The notes beneath the pieces are model-generated. The model did not search any database, was not told where the DNA came from, and worked only from the letters and a program-made list of their open reading frames with translations. 64,000 bases of DNA from Bugula neritina (lineage: Eukaryota; Bryozoa; Gymnolaemata; Cheilostomatida; Bugulidae): assembly GCA_964035545.1 (NCBI GenBank), contig OZ037766.1, positions 24,016,767-24,080,766 on the forward strand, read 5' to 3'. Every line of letters starts with the position of its first letter. Within the stretch, counting starts at the first letter, position 1. Below, piece after piece: positions 1-14,645 of this stretch. Both the position numbers and the translations under genes were made by a program.

Positions 1-45
1 AAAGTTTTTGAAATACTTTATAGTCATATCAGCTATTTCCGTTAC

Positions 46-2611
46 CTTTCAACAGCATCTTAGCTGAAGAAATTTCATATGCAAGCTGGCACGTATAGCC
101 ATTCGCTAAGTTGAGACATATGCTTCCAGCGCTGCAATTATGTGCTCCTGTTAAACATTCATCAGTGTCTAAAAGATATAATAAGAATCTTGAATTTCAT
201 TGCAATGTTAAGATTTAAGGATAACCTGTGCTTTAACCAAATTAATTCATTTGCGGTAGTAAAACATGATGAGTTGTGAAAACACTAGAATGTATCTCGC
301 ATTTCCATTAAATCAATATTGCTATTTAAGACAAGACATTGCGATTTTATATTTTTTCAAGTTAGAAGATCTCAGAAATAGTTTCTAAATTAAAATGTAT
401 AAAAAAGTAACTTCACTCTTTTTAACAATACCTGTAAAACAATTCAACATCCAAAAATATTTGGCCAATCTGACAATTTAATTTTTCATCTAATGAGCAA
501 TCTGCTTATAAGTCTAGCTTCAATACCAAGCATACAATTACTTTTAATGAAAGCAAAAGGTGCTGGACTCAAATGATGAGCAAAATTTTTATTATGTTGT
601 TTCAAACATGGCAGAGATATTGTTTTATCAGTTTAGTAGAATATGTATAACAAAATTTCTCTGTTACCTGCATTATCTAAATCAGTAAAAACAGTTGTTG
701 ATAGTTGAAAAGATGTGGTTGTCTGTTGTGATGCTGTTGCAGTTGACATTATAGTCTTAGTCTGTAGAAGTGTCACTGCATCACTGGATGGCATGGGCGT
801 TGTTACTTTTGGAGTAATAATATTGCTAGGGGTGGTAGCAGCAGTTGTACTAGTGACGGCGCTAGGAGTAGTAACAACAATAGTAGTAGCGGTAGCATTA
901 GCAGTATAAGGGTTGGTAGTTTTAGTAGCAGCGCTAGTTGCAGAAGATGGAGGATCACAACTGTATCCTGCTGTTGGTCCAATCACATCACAGCAGCTTT
1001 CACAACAAAAGCTAGCATATTGAGCACAGCTCTCTGTTGGTTCTGACAGACACACAGAGAGTCTATCTCCATACAGACAATCTGGTCCCAGCCAAGGTTT
1101 CCTATGTAGAGCACAAGTTTCACAGCAGTGTTTTTCTACAAATATTGATATAGCACAGTCTACTGCTGTTACTGTTGCACATCTCACACCTGGGTTGAAG
1201 GCCACTTCGCCTGGTAAATCTCTACAAATTTCTGAAAACCAAAGCGATAATGTAGTTTCAGAAGATGGAGGATTACAACTGTATCCTAATGCTGGTCCAA
1301 TCACATCACAGCAGCTTTCACAACATATGCCAGCAGATTGAGAACAGCTCTCTGGTGGTTCTGATGGACAGGAAGAGTTTCTATCTCCGTACGGACAATC
1401 TGGTCCCAGCCAAGGTTTTCTATGTGGAGCACAAGTTTCACAGCAGTATCCAGCTACAATTTTGGATTTAGCACAGTCTACTGCTGTTATGGTTGCACAT
1501 GTCAGCCCTGGGTGGAAGCTCACTTCGCCTGGTAAATCTCTACAAGTTTCTGAAAACCAAAACAATATTGACATAGTGAGTAAAGTTGAAATAACATTTA
1601 AATTTACAGATCTTAAAACTTTTAATAACACATAAACTATTTAAGGCAAACCACAACACTTGCAAAAATTGCTAAACTATAAAGTAAACTAGCCAAATCA
1701 AGGTTAAACCAAAAAAATATCTTAGTTTTTGGTAGTTTAAAAAAATCTACCAGGCAGAAGTTTACACTGAGTAAAAAAGATTTTTACTGTACTTGGGTGT
1801 AGTCAACAACCCACAGCAACTTTTTCAGCAAACGATAACAATATTACTCGCTCACTCAAATACACATGTATATTAAGGGTTTTTGCTTCTGTTTATATAC
1901 GCAGTCTGGTTCTATAACTATACTGGTTTTCAATAGTCTGCAATTAAATATGACCGAGTAGCACAACCCAATGATGCAACCCAATTCAATGCAACACAGC
2001 CCAATGCGGAGCAAGAGGAATTTGGGCTTTCGATATTTTATATTCAACAGACAGCTGATTATCAATTATAGAAGATTAGTTTTAGGCAAAATGGAGTATA
2101 ATAGAGAATAGAAATTACAGTCCTTTGCAGTAAATTTATTTATATTACACACTCATCACAGAAAGCCACACAGTAGGCCTACACATATTTATATTTAGGG
2201 CTACACGTACATATCAAAAATAAATTTTAAAATTGTGATTCTCTGATCTTAGGACATAGTATGTGGTTCAACTGCATAGAAATGCACAAGCTTGATGAAC
2301 CTTGCTTATATTGCTATAGTAGCCATCATGCATCAAAATTTATTCATCAATTAAAAACTTCAATTTTCAAAAAACAAATGATCAGTTATTATTTAAATTG
2401 AACTTGACCGCAATTGAAATTGTTATTGAAAAAACACACACATGTACATAAACACAAGCATATATTATAATTATAAGTTATAGCATTCACCTATCTGCAA
2501 GACAGTAGCTGTTGCAGCTGCATCGCCATTAAAACTACAGAAAATTTGTAGCATAAGAAGACTTGTAGTAAATGCACAGCATTTTCTAGTATAAGTGTAA
2601 GCCGAATTCAT
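46..2611 (-). CDS. Secreted cysteine-rich, Ser/Thr-linker, EGF-containing protein (5' part; continues beyond the window)
   Basis: Three coding exons read on the minus strand: 2611-2491, 1549-668 and 168-46, all joined in phase 1. Exon 1 starts MNSAYTYTRKCC and has a hydrophobic signal-peptide core (TTSLLMLQIFC). Exon 2 holds two tandem cysteine-rich modules of 106 residues, each beginning CRDLPGEV and containing CCETC, a GDR motif and CCESCCD. These resemble the short C-x-CCxTC disulfide modules (ShKT/ADAMTS-tail-like) of extracellular proteins. A Thr/Ser/Ala-rich, probably O-glycosylated linker follows. Exon 3 starts DTDEC and continues to GYTC, the opening of a calcium-binding EGF domain, but only four of six cysteines are present, so the rest may lie in the next exon. 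The exon-3 donor (gaaag|gtaac) shows the gene continues left of base 46. Likely a secreted or matrix protein; no orthologue recognised. Confidence 0.72.
169..667. other. Intron of the EGF-containing gene
   Basis: AT-rich sequence between exon 3 and exon 2 of the minus-strand gene. Apart from the acceptor (cttttag before base 168) and donor (gcag|gtaac after base 668) I see nothing in it. Confidence 0.6.
932..1549 (-). repeat. Internal 318-bp tandem duplication inside the cysteine-rich exon
   Basis: The two cysteine-rich modules lie exactly 318 bp apart. The duplicated unit includes the last bases of the upstream intron: ttggttttcag occurs both at the real acceptor (before base 1549) and inside the exon (before base 1231), where it is translated as WFS. 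Intron sequence has therefore become coding in the second copy, and the internal copy still looks like a usable acceptor in the same phase. Confidence 0.8.
1550..2490. other. First intron of the EGF-containing gene
   Basis: AT-rich intron between the signal-peptide exon and the cysteine-rich exon, with donor atag|gtgaat and acceptor ttttcag. No coding or repeat structure seen. Confidence 0.6.
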
Positions 2612-3357
2612 AATTTTAAAAGATGACTTATTATCAATCTTAAATTTGAAAGATATTACTTTTTTACTGTTTGCAACAAAATATTTTAGTAATTGATTTC
2701 AAAATCACTTTGAATATTTAAATAGCTATATGCATTACACAACGCTACTCTTAATGCTATTTCGTTGCCCCAAAACCTTTGGGTGCATGTTAAATTCCTC
2801 TAAAATTTGAATATTATTTTGTTATTTATAACACGAGGTTATGCAATCTTAAAGTTCTATCACTCAGCATAATGTACTGCTGTCATCTTGCTATCAGCAC
2901 AATGTATAAACGGCTTGTTGATTAATTTTTTAGTTTAAAAATAAAAAGAAATCCCTAAATGTCAATAGCAAATAATGTGATAATTTTTCTTGGGTTGCTT
3001 TTATGATACAAAACATTTTTTTGAAAGTTCAAAGTTTTAGCTATACACCAAGTAAATACACTTTTATAGATTTCTCCCCTAAATTTTGATTATAGATCAT
3101 ATTAATTTATGCAGAAAAAAGAACAAAAATATTAATAAATAATTATTCACAACTTTGTATAATTGCATTTGGTAATGAAAGCATCTGTTTAAAATAGGAT
3201 ACTTTTTAAATTTAGATAACTTCTGTACGTATTTAAAAAAGTTATAGCAAATAATCATAAACGAAAAGTTTCAATAATAAATTATTATAAACTTGTTTAT
3301 GCAAGGAGCATTGTTAAAAGTGTTTGCTGAGTTTAAAAGGCTGTGCCTAAATATGCA
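2612..3357. other. Intergenic, upstream of the EGF-containing gene
   Basis: AT-rich sequence with no supported exon. It would contain the 5' UTR and promoter of the minus-strand gene starting at 2611, but no core promoter element is convincing. Confidence 0.5.
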
Positions 3358-3538
<181 letters not shown>

Positions 3539-3762
3539 TTGAGATATTACGCTCTCATTTAATGCTCAGCAATGACATTAAATGATTGAGCACTCTCACC
3601 ATGGTCACAAACTCAAGCTGCTAGCATTTTGCAATGCTCGTGACTCCTAGGTGACCCCTAGAGTCACTTGAGCACTCTGGCTTGAGTTTACACACCTTTT
3701 AAATATGCTTTAGTAAAACTATAAGTTTTACTATTGCGAAGGTGTGGGCCTTGGTACTCTGT

Positions 3763-3809
3763 TCTGTGCTGATGAGGGGACAAATCCCGAAACAGCTGCT
3801 GTCCACAGA
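3763..3809 (+). ncRNA. Type I hammerhead ribozyme, copy 2
   Basis: Same architecture as copy 1 with stem II loop acaaa: stem I tctgtg/cacaga, core CTGATGA, GAAA and GTC, with cleavage predicted after 3803. Outside the inner stem I, ctc and gag can form a short outer helix across an internal loop, the arrangement natural type I hammerheads use for loop contacts. Confidence 0.83.
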
Positions 3810-4033
3810 TTGAGATATTACGCTCTCATTTAATGCTCAGCAATGACATTAAATGATTGAGCACTCTCACCATGGTCACAAACTCAAGCTGCTAGCATTT
3901 TGCAATGCTCGTGACTCCTAGGTGACCCCTAGAGTCACTTGAGCACTCTGGCTTGGGTTTACACACCTTTTAAATATGCTTTAGTAAAACTATAAGTTTT
4001 ACTATTGCGAAGGTGTGGGCCATGGTACTCTGT

Positions 4034-4080
4034 TCTGTGCTGATGAGGGGACAAATCCCGAAACAGCTGCTGTCCACAGA
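4034..4080 (+). ncRNA. Type I hammerhead ribozyme, copy 3
   Basis: Identical core to copy 2 (CTGATGA at 4040, GAAA, GTC), with cleavage predicted after 4074. Only a few bases of the next monomer follow before the (AT)n tract, so the array ends just beyond this ribozyme. Confidence 0.83.
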
Positions 4081-4082
4081 TT

Positions 4083-4085
<3 letters not shown>

Positions 4086-4126
<41 letters not shown>
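4086..4126. repeat. (AT)n microsatellite at the right end of the ribozyme array
   Basis: About 40 bp of AT dinucleotides between the third hammerhead and the Lys/Glu minisatellite. Confidence 0.9.
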
Positions 4127-4130
<4 letters not shown>

Positions 4131-5003
4131 CTCCACCGCTATCTCCTTTACAACCATCTGTTTTGCTTCAAAATTACGCTCTTGTTTTTCACCAGCCTCA
4201 TTTTCCTCCTCCACCATAGCTTCTCTCATCATTTTTATCATTTGATGCTTGCACTCTTTGTTCTCAACAGACTCTCGTTCCTCTACATCTATCTCGTCTT
4301 CTGCTACAACTCCTGTTTTATGCTTTGGTTCATCCTTTGTAGCAGCCTCATTTTCCTCTATCACCATATCATCTCTGACTATCTGTCCTGCTCCATGCTT
4401 CTGCTCTCGCTTTTTACTAGGCTCATTCTCCTCCACCACCATTTCATCTTCTGTAATTATTATTGATCTTTACTTCAGCTTTTCATTCCTATCGTGCTCA
4501 ACTTCCTTTTCCACTATCTCACCTTTGACCTTCTGTCCTGCTCCATGTTTCAACTCTTGTTTCTTATCAGGCTCATTCTCCTCTACCACCTTATCATCTC
4601 TGACCATCTTTACAGCTAGATGTCTGCGCTCTTTGTTCCCAACAGGCTCACCTTCCTCTACACCCATCTCACCTTCTTCCATCTTTTTTGTTTTATTCTT
4701 GAGATTTTCTTTCTTACCAACCTCATCCTCCTTCACCATCTTGGCTCTTGTTATCTCTCCAGCTCCATGCTTCAGCTCTTCTTTCTTAGCAAGTTTATCT
4801 TCCTCTCCCACTATCCCATCTCCGACCATCTCTCCAGTTTCATGCTTTGACTGTTCCTTCGTAACAACCTCATCTTTCATTACCACTATCTCGTCCTCTT
4901 TCTCCAGTTGTAAAGTTACATGATTGCTTAGTAACTTTTTGCAGTGAAAACATACATATATTATTATATTATTATAATACATTATTACATGTTTGTGGGT
5001 CAC
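4127..5003 (-). pseudogene. 75-bp minisatellite reading as a Lys/Glu-rich 25-residue repeat, one in-frame stop
   Basis: On the minus strand one frame runs from 5003 to about 4136 and is broken only by a TAA at about 4470. The repeat unit is 25 residues (75 bp), about nine diverged copies of the pattern KHGAGQIVRDDMVxEENExx, giving an acidic/basic, probably helical or disordered protein. The unit length is a multiple of three and the frame is kept through the divergence, which hints that it was or is coding. I see no upstream exon, family homology or splice context. It could be a gene fragment, an exon of an unseen gene or a non-coding minisatellite. Confidence 0.45.
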
Positions 5004-7844
<2,841 letters not shown>

Positions 7845-8096
7845 CTCCACACTACTCAACTCTCACATAGTTTCACTAATTCTTGCTGTTTTTATATTTG
7901 GATATCTATATTTTTTTTTTGTCAACTTTAATTTATTTTTTATGCAAAAAAATCAGTATAATTTTTGACCTGCGTAATATATAAAATAAGATTATCTCCC
8001 TAAGTTTCAATAATTTACAGTAACTGCCACTCTCTATTCTTTGTGTCATGCATAACGTCTGACGTAACATAATAATTTTTGAATTTCATTCATTGC

Positions 8097-8136
8097 TACT
8101 CTGAAGATGGGTACAGTGGTACCCGAAATATCAGTG
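8097..8136 (+). ncRNA. Hammerhead-like ribozyme motif of the Penelope-like element
   Basis: CTGAAGA (8101-8107, fitting CUGANGA) is followed by one extra T, a six-base-pair stem II (gggtac/gtaccc, loop agtg), GAAA (8125-8128), a stem III reduced to a single A-U pair, and C8132. Stem I pairs tact with agtg. Penelope-like elements are known to carry minimal hammerheads with such a short helix III. The unpaired T before stem II and weak stem I make activity uncertain. Confidence 0.5.
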
Positions 8137-8193
8137 TAATTACTTTACCTAATAAAGTAATAAATAACAATGTTTCTCGTATACCTATTTATA

Positions 8194-8197
<4 letters not shown>

Positions 8198-8252
<55 letters not shown>
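8198..8252. repeat. (AT)n microsatellite
   Basis: AT dinucleotide tract between the Penelope-like 3' end and the inverted terminal copy. Confidence 0.9.
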
Positions 8253-8257
<5 letters not shown>

Positions 8258-8283
8258 TATCTTTACGAGCTAGTAATTTGATT

Positions 8284-8429
8284 ATAAATAGGTATACGAG
8301 AAACATTGTTGTTTTTTTACTTTATTAGGTAAAGTAATTACACTGATATTTCGGGTACCACTGTACCCGAAATATCAGTGTAATTACTTTACCTAATAAA
8401 GTAAAAAAACAACAATGTTTCTCGTATAC

Positions 8430-8437
<8 letters not shown>
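8284..8437. repeat. Near-perfect inverted repeat of the Penelope-like terminus (74-bp arms)
   Basis: Arms 8284-8357 and 8364-8437 are reverse complements separated by six bases. Both carry the terminal sequence also found once at 8119-8190 (gtacccgaaatatcagtg through the conserved tttctcgtatacctattt). Head-to-head arrangement of terminal segments is typical of Penelope-like insertions. Confidence 0.8.

Positions 8438-8481
<44 letters not shown>
8436..8481. repeat. (AT)n microsatellite
   Basis: AT tract closing the Penelope-like cluster on the right. Confidence 0.9.
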
Positions 8482-8483
<2 letters not shown>

Positions 8484-9247
8484 CTGAGATTAAAATACTA
8501 GGAAAATTGAGCTGAATAGTCTATTTTATAAGCTTGAATTGACCAAGACACTTATTTAAACTGAATCATATACAAAATAGTTTGTGCTACTGTTCAGAGT
8601 GGTATGAATTTACACCATCCTGACAAGTGTTACGAACTTTTTTTAATGTTTTCAAAGTTTTAAAACATACATTTCTGAATTTTAGAGTTTGCTGGTTGTA
8701 TTTACACATGCAGAGGGTTGAATAGATTTACATAGTTCAAGGTAAGCTTCGACTCATTGTAAAATGAATCTTCCAGCTCATTTGATTAATTATGGAACTT
8801 TTACAAATTTGATTCACACTATAGTCATGTAAAAACGTGGATTTTGCAGACGCTATACATGAAACTAACAGCAAAATATTTCATGTTGCAGCCTAATTAT
8901 GAACAATTTCAATACCTACTATTTTTATTACCTGGCAATTACATAATATAACTATGTAAACTAACCCATTTTACTACTTTAAAAATGTTTCAAAAACTGT
9001 CCTTAAAATGTAAAATTGACTTGTTGTCATGAATCAAAATCAGTGAATCAGAATAAAACAGTTTCTAAGATAATAGATTAATTAAGAGGCAAAACTTGCA
9101 TGGCAGCTGTTAATACTGCACTAAATAAGTTTATATATTATACTAACTTATGTGTACATTCATATTTTACGAATATATGATATGTTATCCATATTCTTTA
9201 TTTAAACACACTTTATTTGCAGTATCTTTTTATATATGTTTTCGCAG
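8482..9247. other. AT-rich DNA upstream of the NHL exon
   Basis: It should contain the missing 5' exon(s) or the intron of the NHL-propeller gene. I could not identify a convincing signal-peptide exon. Confidence 0.4.
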
Positions 9248-11693
9248 TGTTACCTTCAACCAGATAAGTCTCTTCTCGAATGATTCTACGGGCGTGTGGC
9301 ACATGGAAGTGGATCTGTACAAAAATGACGGGAGCATTCTCTTTGCTACTTGGGGATCTCTCAAAACTGCAAAAGGAATGTCTGCTTCGATTCTAATGAC
9401 AGTTTCAACATATTTTGTACCAGGTTTTGAACAACTAAACAAAACCCACGTTGCTGTACCCTTATACAGAGAGCATTGTGTTAAAATTCTTAACCGTGAG
9501 GACAACAGCGTGCAGACCTTAGCAGGAATATGTGGTATGAGCGGCAATGCTGATGGTAGACCAGGCACCGGGAAATTCTATTATCCTTATAGTGCTGAGT
9601 TAGATATTAAAAACAAAAACACGCTCTTGGTTACAGATAGCTTCAACGATGCTTTAAGGTCTGTGAATTTACTCACGGGAGAGCTGGGAACTGTTATTGA
9701 ATCAGGTTTTTCATCTCCTAGATCTTTGCTATGGGTCAATGAAAAACTACTCGTAACAAATAGTGATTATGTTTCCGAGGTTAGTTGGTCAGATGACAAC
9801 TCGGCTGTAAATAACAGAATAGCAGGCACGTTTAATGGCTATGCAGATGGTAAATTCAGTGAATCCCAGTTTAACTATCCTATTGGCATGGCAAAAGTAG
9901 GAACCAATTTGTTCTTAGTTGCTGATCACTATAACAATGTGCTTCGACTGTTGGACTTTAACAACCGAGTTGTGGGTCCTGTCTGCATTTATGGAGAAGT
10001 TCCCTGCACAAACAGTAGTAACTTGCCATTTAATGCTTGGTCTATACTGATAGTGGACGATGATGTGTATCTCGGGCTGTACCATATTCACAAATTGAGT
10101 GGTCAGTTGCTCTTTTATTCTAGAATACTCCAGCTACATGTTGTAGTATTGTGGTGTATTTATTGCAATTTATTTGTAAGCAAAGGCATAGATATTTATA
10201 TGCTTTGTATACAGAATAGAAGGGCAACATTTTAGTTAGACCAGCTGTATTTACAATGTTTGAGTTTATTCATGCCTATGGAACAAAAAAGTGTGATGAG
10301 TAAAGGTGTGCATTGCGATTAAAAATATGGAACAAATAGTTTTTTATTATAGTTTCACAGCAACAAAATAACTGTTTTTATGGCTTAACAACTCTCCACT
10401 CCCTTAGAGAAATTGTTGAGACCTTCGAGTTTATAAGTCGTGGTGTAAATGATGTAAAAACAAAATATTCATAGATATGATTGGAACTAACAGCTAATAT
10501 GCTCCACATTGAACACTATTATCAGCCGATTTTCCCAATTAGCTGCTAATCATTGAAAAGATTTCACATTTTAAAAAAATTAGGAAGCTTCAGTAGTACT
10601 ACCTCGCGTGCAGCATGCTTCAAGTATGTAAAAACAAGCTTAATATCACATATTATGATTTCTTGTAGAAAAGATGAGCATTTTACTACATTTTTCACGA
10701 GTTTGCAAATTGTCTTTTTAATTGCAGTAATAGACGTAGCTATTTCAGAATATCTGAAAATTTACATTACTGCACATTTAAACCCTGGTGAAAAGGTTGC
10801 CAAAGTACAACTATTAGAAGACTTTGAAGGAGTTTTGCCCACCGGAAACTTTACGTTTACTAAAGCATCGAACCCTCAAAAGTCTCAGATCTATGTTGAG
10901 GTTTTAAGTAAGTTTGTTTAGAAACTGCAAAATTTAATTTATTGCTTATAAATGTATATTTAATATGTAAATTTGTTCATAACATATTTGTAAGGGTTTG
11001 ACAATCTGTTGCCTTAAACTATGCTGCGTGCCTTGTAATTTTAGAGTCACCTATTGCGAGAAGGTTGGTGTTTAAAGCTAATTATCATGTCCCATGTCAC
11101 CTGATAAAAAACGCATTTAACAGAGGATCCTTAAAAAATTCTTTACGACAACAAGTAGACCGTCTGCAGCAAATCTGCATCAATGGTAAAACTTTAAATC
11201 ATTAAAATAACAAAGTTGCCGCTAATTACAAAGATGCTGTCGTTTAAAAGGGACTAATCTGTTGATGTAATTCTTGATCTTATTTAGACTGTCACATGTC
11301 TACTGAGATGTCACCTTCATATGAATGTGACAGAAATGTGCTGACAGTCTATTGGCCAACTGACAATGTGTACTCTGTTGACACAAAGGAAGTTCCTGGT
11401 GACTTGAGAGTTACTCTGAGAGAGAGGCTGGTTGATCATGAGACAACATATTCGGAGATTATAATGTCAACTTTTTCCAAACCGTAAGCAAGTACTGGCG
11501 CTTCACATATCTGTGGCATCTCATGTTTCAACTTACAATTTTTTGCATGACATTTATGAGATCTTTTTTACTTGTTTGAAGTGTAGTTAAAGCAAAGAAA
11601 AATGACAAAGGGGAAGCCCTGCAATTGGTGCTCATCTCAACCTGCGTTGATGAAACGTTGACTTATGACACAGAAAATGATGTCTGCATGTAA
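9248..11693 (+). CDS. NHL-repeat beta-propeller protein with a novel C-terminal region (5' end unresolved)
   Basis: Exons 9248-10101, 10728-10907, 11045-11185, 11288-11483 and 11582-11693 join in compatible phases and end at TAA 11691-11693, giving about 494 residues from the first recognised exon. The first exon carries NHL-like units, for example QTLAGICGMSGNADGRPG, then TLLVTDSFNDALRSVNL, and a second unit with FNGYADGKFSES and LFLVADHYNNVLRLLDF. Such blades form propellers used for protein or ligand binding. The remaining exons encode about 210 residues with scattered cysteines (CHM, YEC, STC, VCM), consistent with an extracellular protein; I do not recognise this domain. The acceptor tttcgcag before 9248 shows that upstream exon(s) exist. 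An ATG at 9150 is in frame through the putative intron and could be an alternative start. Confidence 0.7.
10102..10727. other. Intron of the NHL gene
   Basis: Starts at gtcagt after 10101 and ends at ttgcag before 10728. No internal feature seen. Confidence 0.6.
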
Positions 11694-13530
11694 AGTTGAA
11701 AATCAGCTTAATTGATGGCAGTGCTAGAGTTACTATAGCTACTGCCAACTTAAATGACATTGAGCTGAAACACTGCAGGTGGCCTTGTAAATCAATTTAC
11801 TTTGTAAAATAGTACTTGTATTTTACACAGCATTTCCAATATACATATACTAAGCAATTATTATATTAAAATATTGGTTATTGAATTAATTACAGCTTGC
11901 TACTTATATAAGGTATATTAAAGTAATAACATGTTATATTCTAACACATACCACTTGAATTGTATTGCATTTTTTTCACATTTGCTATGCTTCAAATTAT
12001 TATATATTTCACCACTTTTGCATAGTTTTGTTACATATAGTAGTAGTTCTATAATTACATCGTTTTATATTTTTCAAGTCTAGGCTAGCTGTTGTGTTAG
12101 TGATTTCACTTATATATTTTTGTCATTCAAACACGTTTGGCCAATTTTCTTATTTTCAGTTAATAGCAACTTGTGTGCTAAAGAGGATGTGTTGTAATAA
12201 CGCAGTTATATGGCATAGAAACTCATGGGCATTATTGCATTATTCCAATAAAAAACTTATGGCTTATATGAAAGATGTTATATAGGTTGATAACTTCCAT
12301 TAGTTGAAGCTAGTATATTGTATTTGTTTGTTATAGTGTAATATTTTAATAAGATTTCTCTAGCCAATATTATTTTAGTGTCAAATACTCCGTATGTGTT
12401 ATAATTATATAGTAACCTGTATCTAACACTAAACATATTGGATTAAAAAATTCATTGCAATTAAGTATGAATTTCTTACCAGGAAATGGAAATAATGTAA
12501 AGTTTCAACAAAAAATTTCATATGGCTGCAAGTAATTATATTGTTAAGTTCCTTATCTAAGCTGCTAAGGCTAACATTTACAGACTTCTATCTGTCATGT
12601 GTTTAATATTATTGTTCAAGAAACTATAAGAAAACTAAGTAGTATAGGAACTTGTAAATTATTATACAGTACTAAATCGAGCACTTCACTTATACAGTTG
12701 CAAACATGTATTATATAATCTCCATAAGTCAGTGAATCAGGAGCCATAACTATATATAACTCAATTTATTTTTCTCATAAATGTATATGCCATCATTTGA
12801 TGACTTTCTCTGTTTAAGTTTCACAAACACAAAACTAGGTTAAGTGCGACTAGGCTTGTTTACTTACAGTTTAAAAACTCTATCATAAAATCTAGCTTTT
12901 CAATATTTACTTTTTCGATAGGATTGAGCAAATTGAAATAATAAAAAGTTATTATGTCAGGTTTCATTAATTATAATTGATTTTGAGGGAGGGTGACTAT
13001 CTTTCTTTCTTTGTAAACATTTGTGAACTCAGAAGAATATAACTGCACTAAATTAGTTTATATGTGAGGAGAGAAATAAAAAACAGTCACTTCATATTTG
13101 GCTCTTTCTATTCTAATAAGAGACAAGAGTATGCAACTACAAATTAGAAATAAGCACTTCTTTAAATACAAAATAGTTTCTTTAAATAAGAAGCTGTAGT
13201 ATAACATAGTATTTGACCTGAGGTGTATATATCATGACATGATTTCTCATACAAACAGTTTTGCAAAGAAAATAAATGCAATATATGTGATATTTGCACA
13301 AGAATAACAGCACAATATTGAGTAAATTCCTAATAAACCTTATTGTGGATCTTCCATGATTATCATTTTACTTTGATTACCTTCGATGCACTACCTAGCA
13401 GCTTTATACAATTATAACGAACCGCCAATAATTGTCTTTGAGTGGCCATCATAGTTATTTAATTAAAATACATTATCATAAGTCACGTGCCTTTAAAGCT
13501 AATCTGGGCAGCTTAAGTTGTCAGTCTATA
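11694..13530. other. AT-rich intergenic DNA
   Basis: 3' flank of the NHL gene. Only short frames without family similarity; no supported gene. Confidence 0.5.
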
Positions 13531-13821
13531 TCCCTCATTCACACGTTGCCTTATTGTAGGCCGTAACGTAAAATGTCGGCCATTTTTAATGTGTCCAAGC
13601 TCAAGTTCTCAAAGTGCGATATTAGGTACGATCTATGACACCTCATTGGACAATTATATCCAATGAATTGACATGAATGTTTTCCTGTCCAATAGGAGCC
13701 CCTCGCAACTTGTTTGAACCCAGCAGCGCTTGATCCTAGCGTAGGCAAAGCCGTACAAGAAGCTTAGACATTGGTGAAAATGGCCAGTATTTTACGTTAC
13801 AGTAAAGTGTGAATGAAGGGT
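13531..13821. mobile_element. MITE with about 65-bp terminal inverted repeats, probable TA target duplication
   Basis: The left end (tccctcattcacac then gtaacgtaaaat then ggccattttt) is matched in reverse complement at the right end (tggccag, attttacgttac, gtgtgaatgaaggg). TA flanks both ends, which suggests a Tc1/mariner-type non-autonomous element of about 290 bp. It has no transposase. Confidence 0.65.
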
Positions 13822-14645
13822 TAGTTTCTACAAAAAAGCTCCACTCATACCATACATCTTCACATAAATTATATTAGACTGAGAGTAAGAATTAAGGTTC
13901 CCAGCCTTTTCGTCTGAGCTCATAAGTGTTGTAAAGTAGGGGAGTTACAGATAGATGCAAAAAAGTTACCATCCTTAAATTTATTTGAAAACATTAAAAA
14001 GTGAATAATTGAAGCTCGCAATTACAGAAGTTAAGACTCTGAAACAATGTATTATACGGCCATTATCAGATTTATTGCCACATACATTACATGCATAATC
14101 ATATAACTAGTTGAAGTCTGAATCCATTGTTTACACAAGAAAAAACTTTGACAAAGTTCTACCAAGATGCAACTTTACAAGCTTAGCAACAAAACATCAT
14201 AAGAAATTAAATATCTTCATCCAAACCATAATTTATGTATATTAAATAAAAATAAACAAGACCAACAGAAAATTAAAATATTTACAATGCACCGTGGAAT
14301 ATATTATTTTACTCATTTCCTACATAGATAAATTCCTTATTTATTAAAAATGCTACATTAAATATGCAATTAGAAATTCACAGAAGCTTATAAAATATAA
14401 CTCAAAATGAATGTTTAAGTAGAATTATACAAGTGTTAGCTGTAAAATGATATTGAAGTCATCTTGAAAACTAAACAGTTGTATAACATATTTGACTTAT
14501 AAATAATATGATTAGTTAGGAACCGTCATGTGAATCATGTAGGAAAATCACTGAGCAACTAGACTATAATTATTACCCTATTTTGCAGACACATGGAAAG
14601 ACATTATCGATTAGATACTGTATAAATATTGCGCTCTACAAAACC
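13822..14645. other. Intergenic DNA downstream of PCYT1
   Basis: Contains the 3' UTR of the minus-strand cytidylyltransferase gene. Nothing else recognised. Confidence 0.5.

Noticed and set aside
9150-9247. 5' extension of the NHL exon to the ATG at 9150
   Set aside because: A strong acceptor (tttcgcag) precedes 9248, and the extension reads like translated AT-rich intron; kept only as a less likely alternative.
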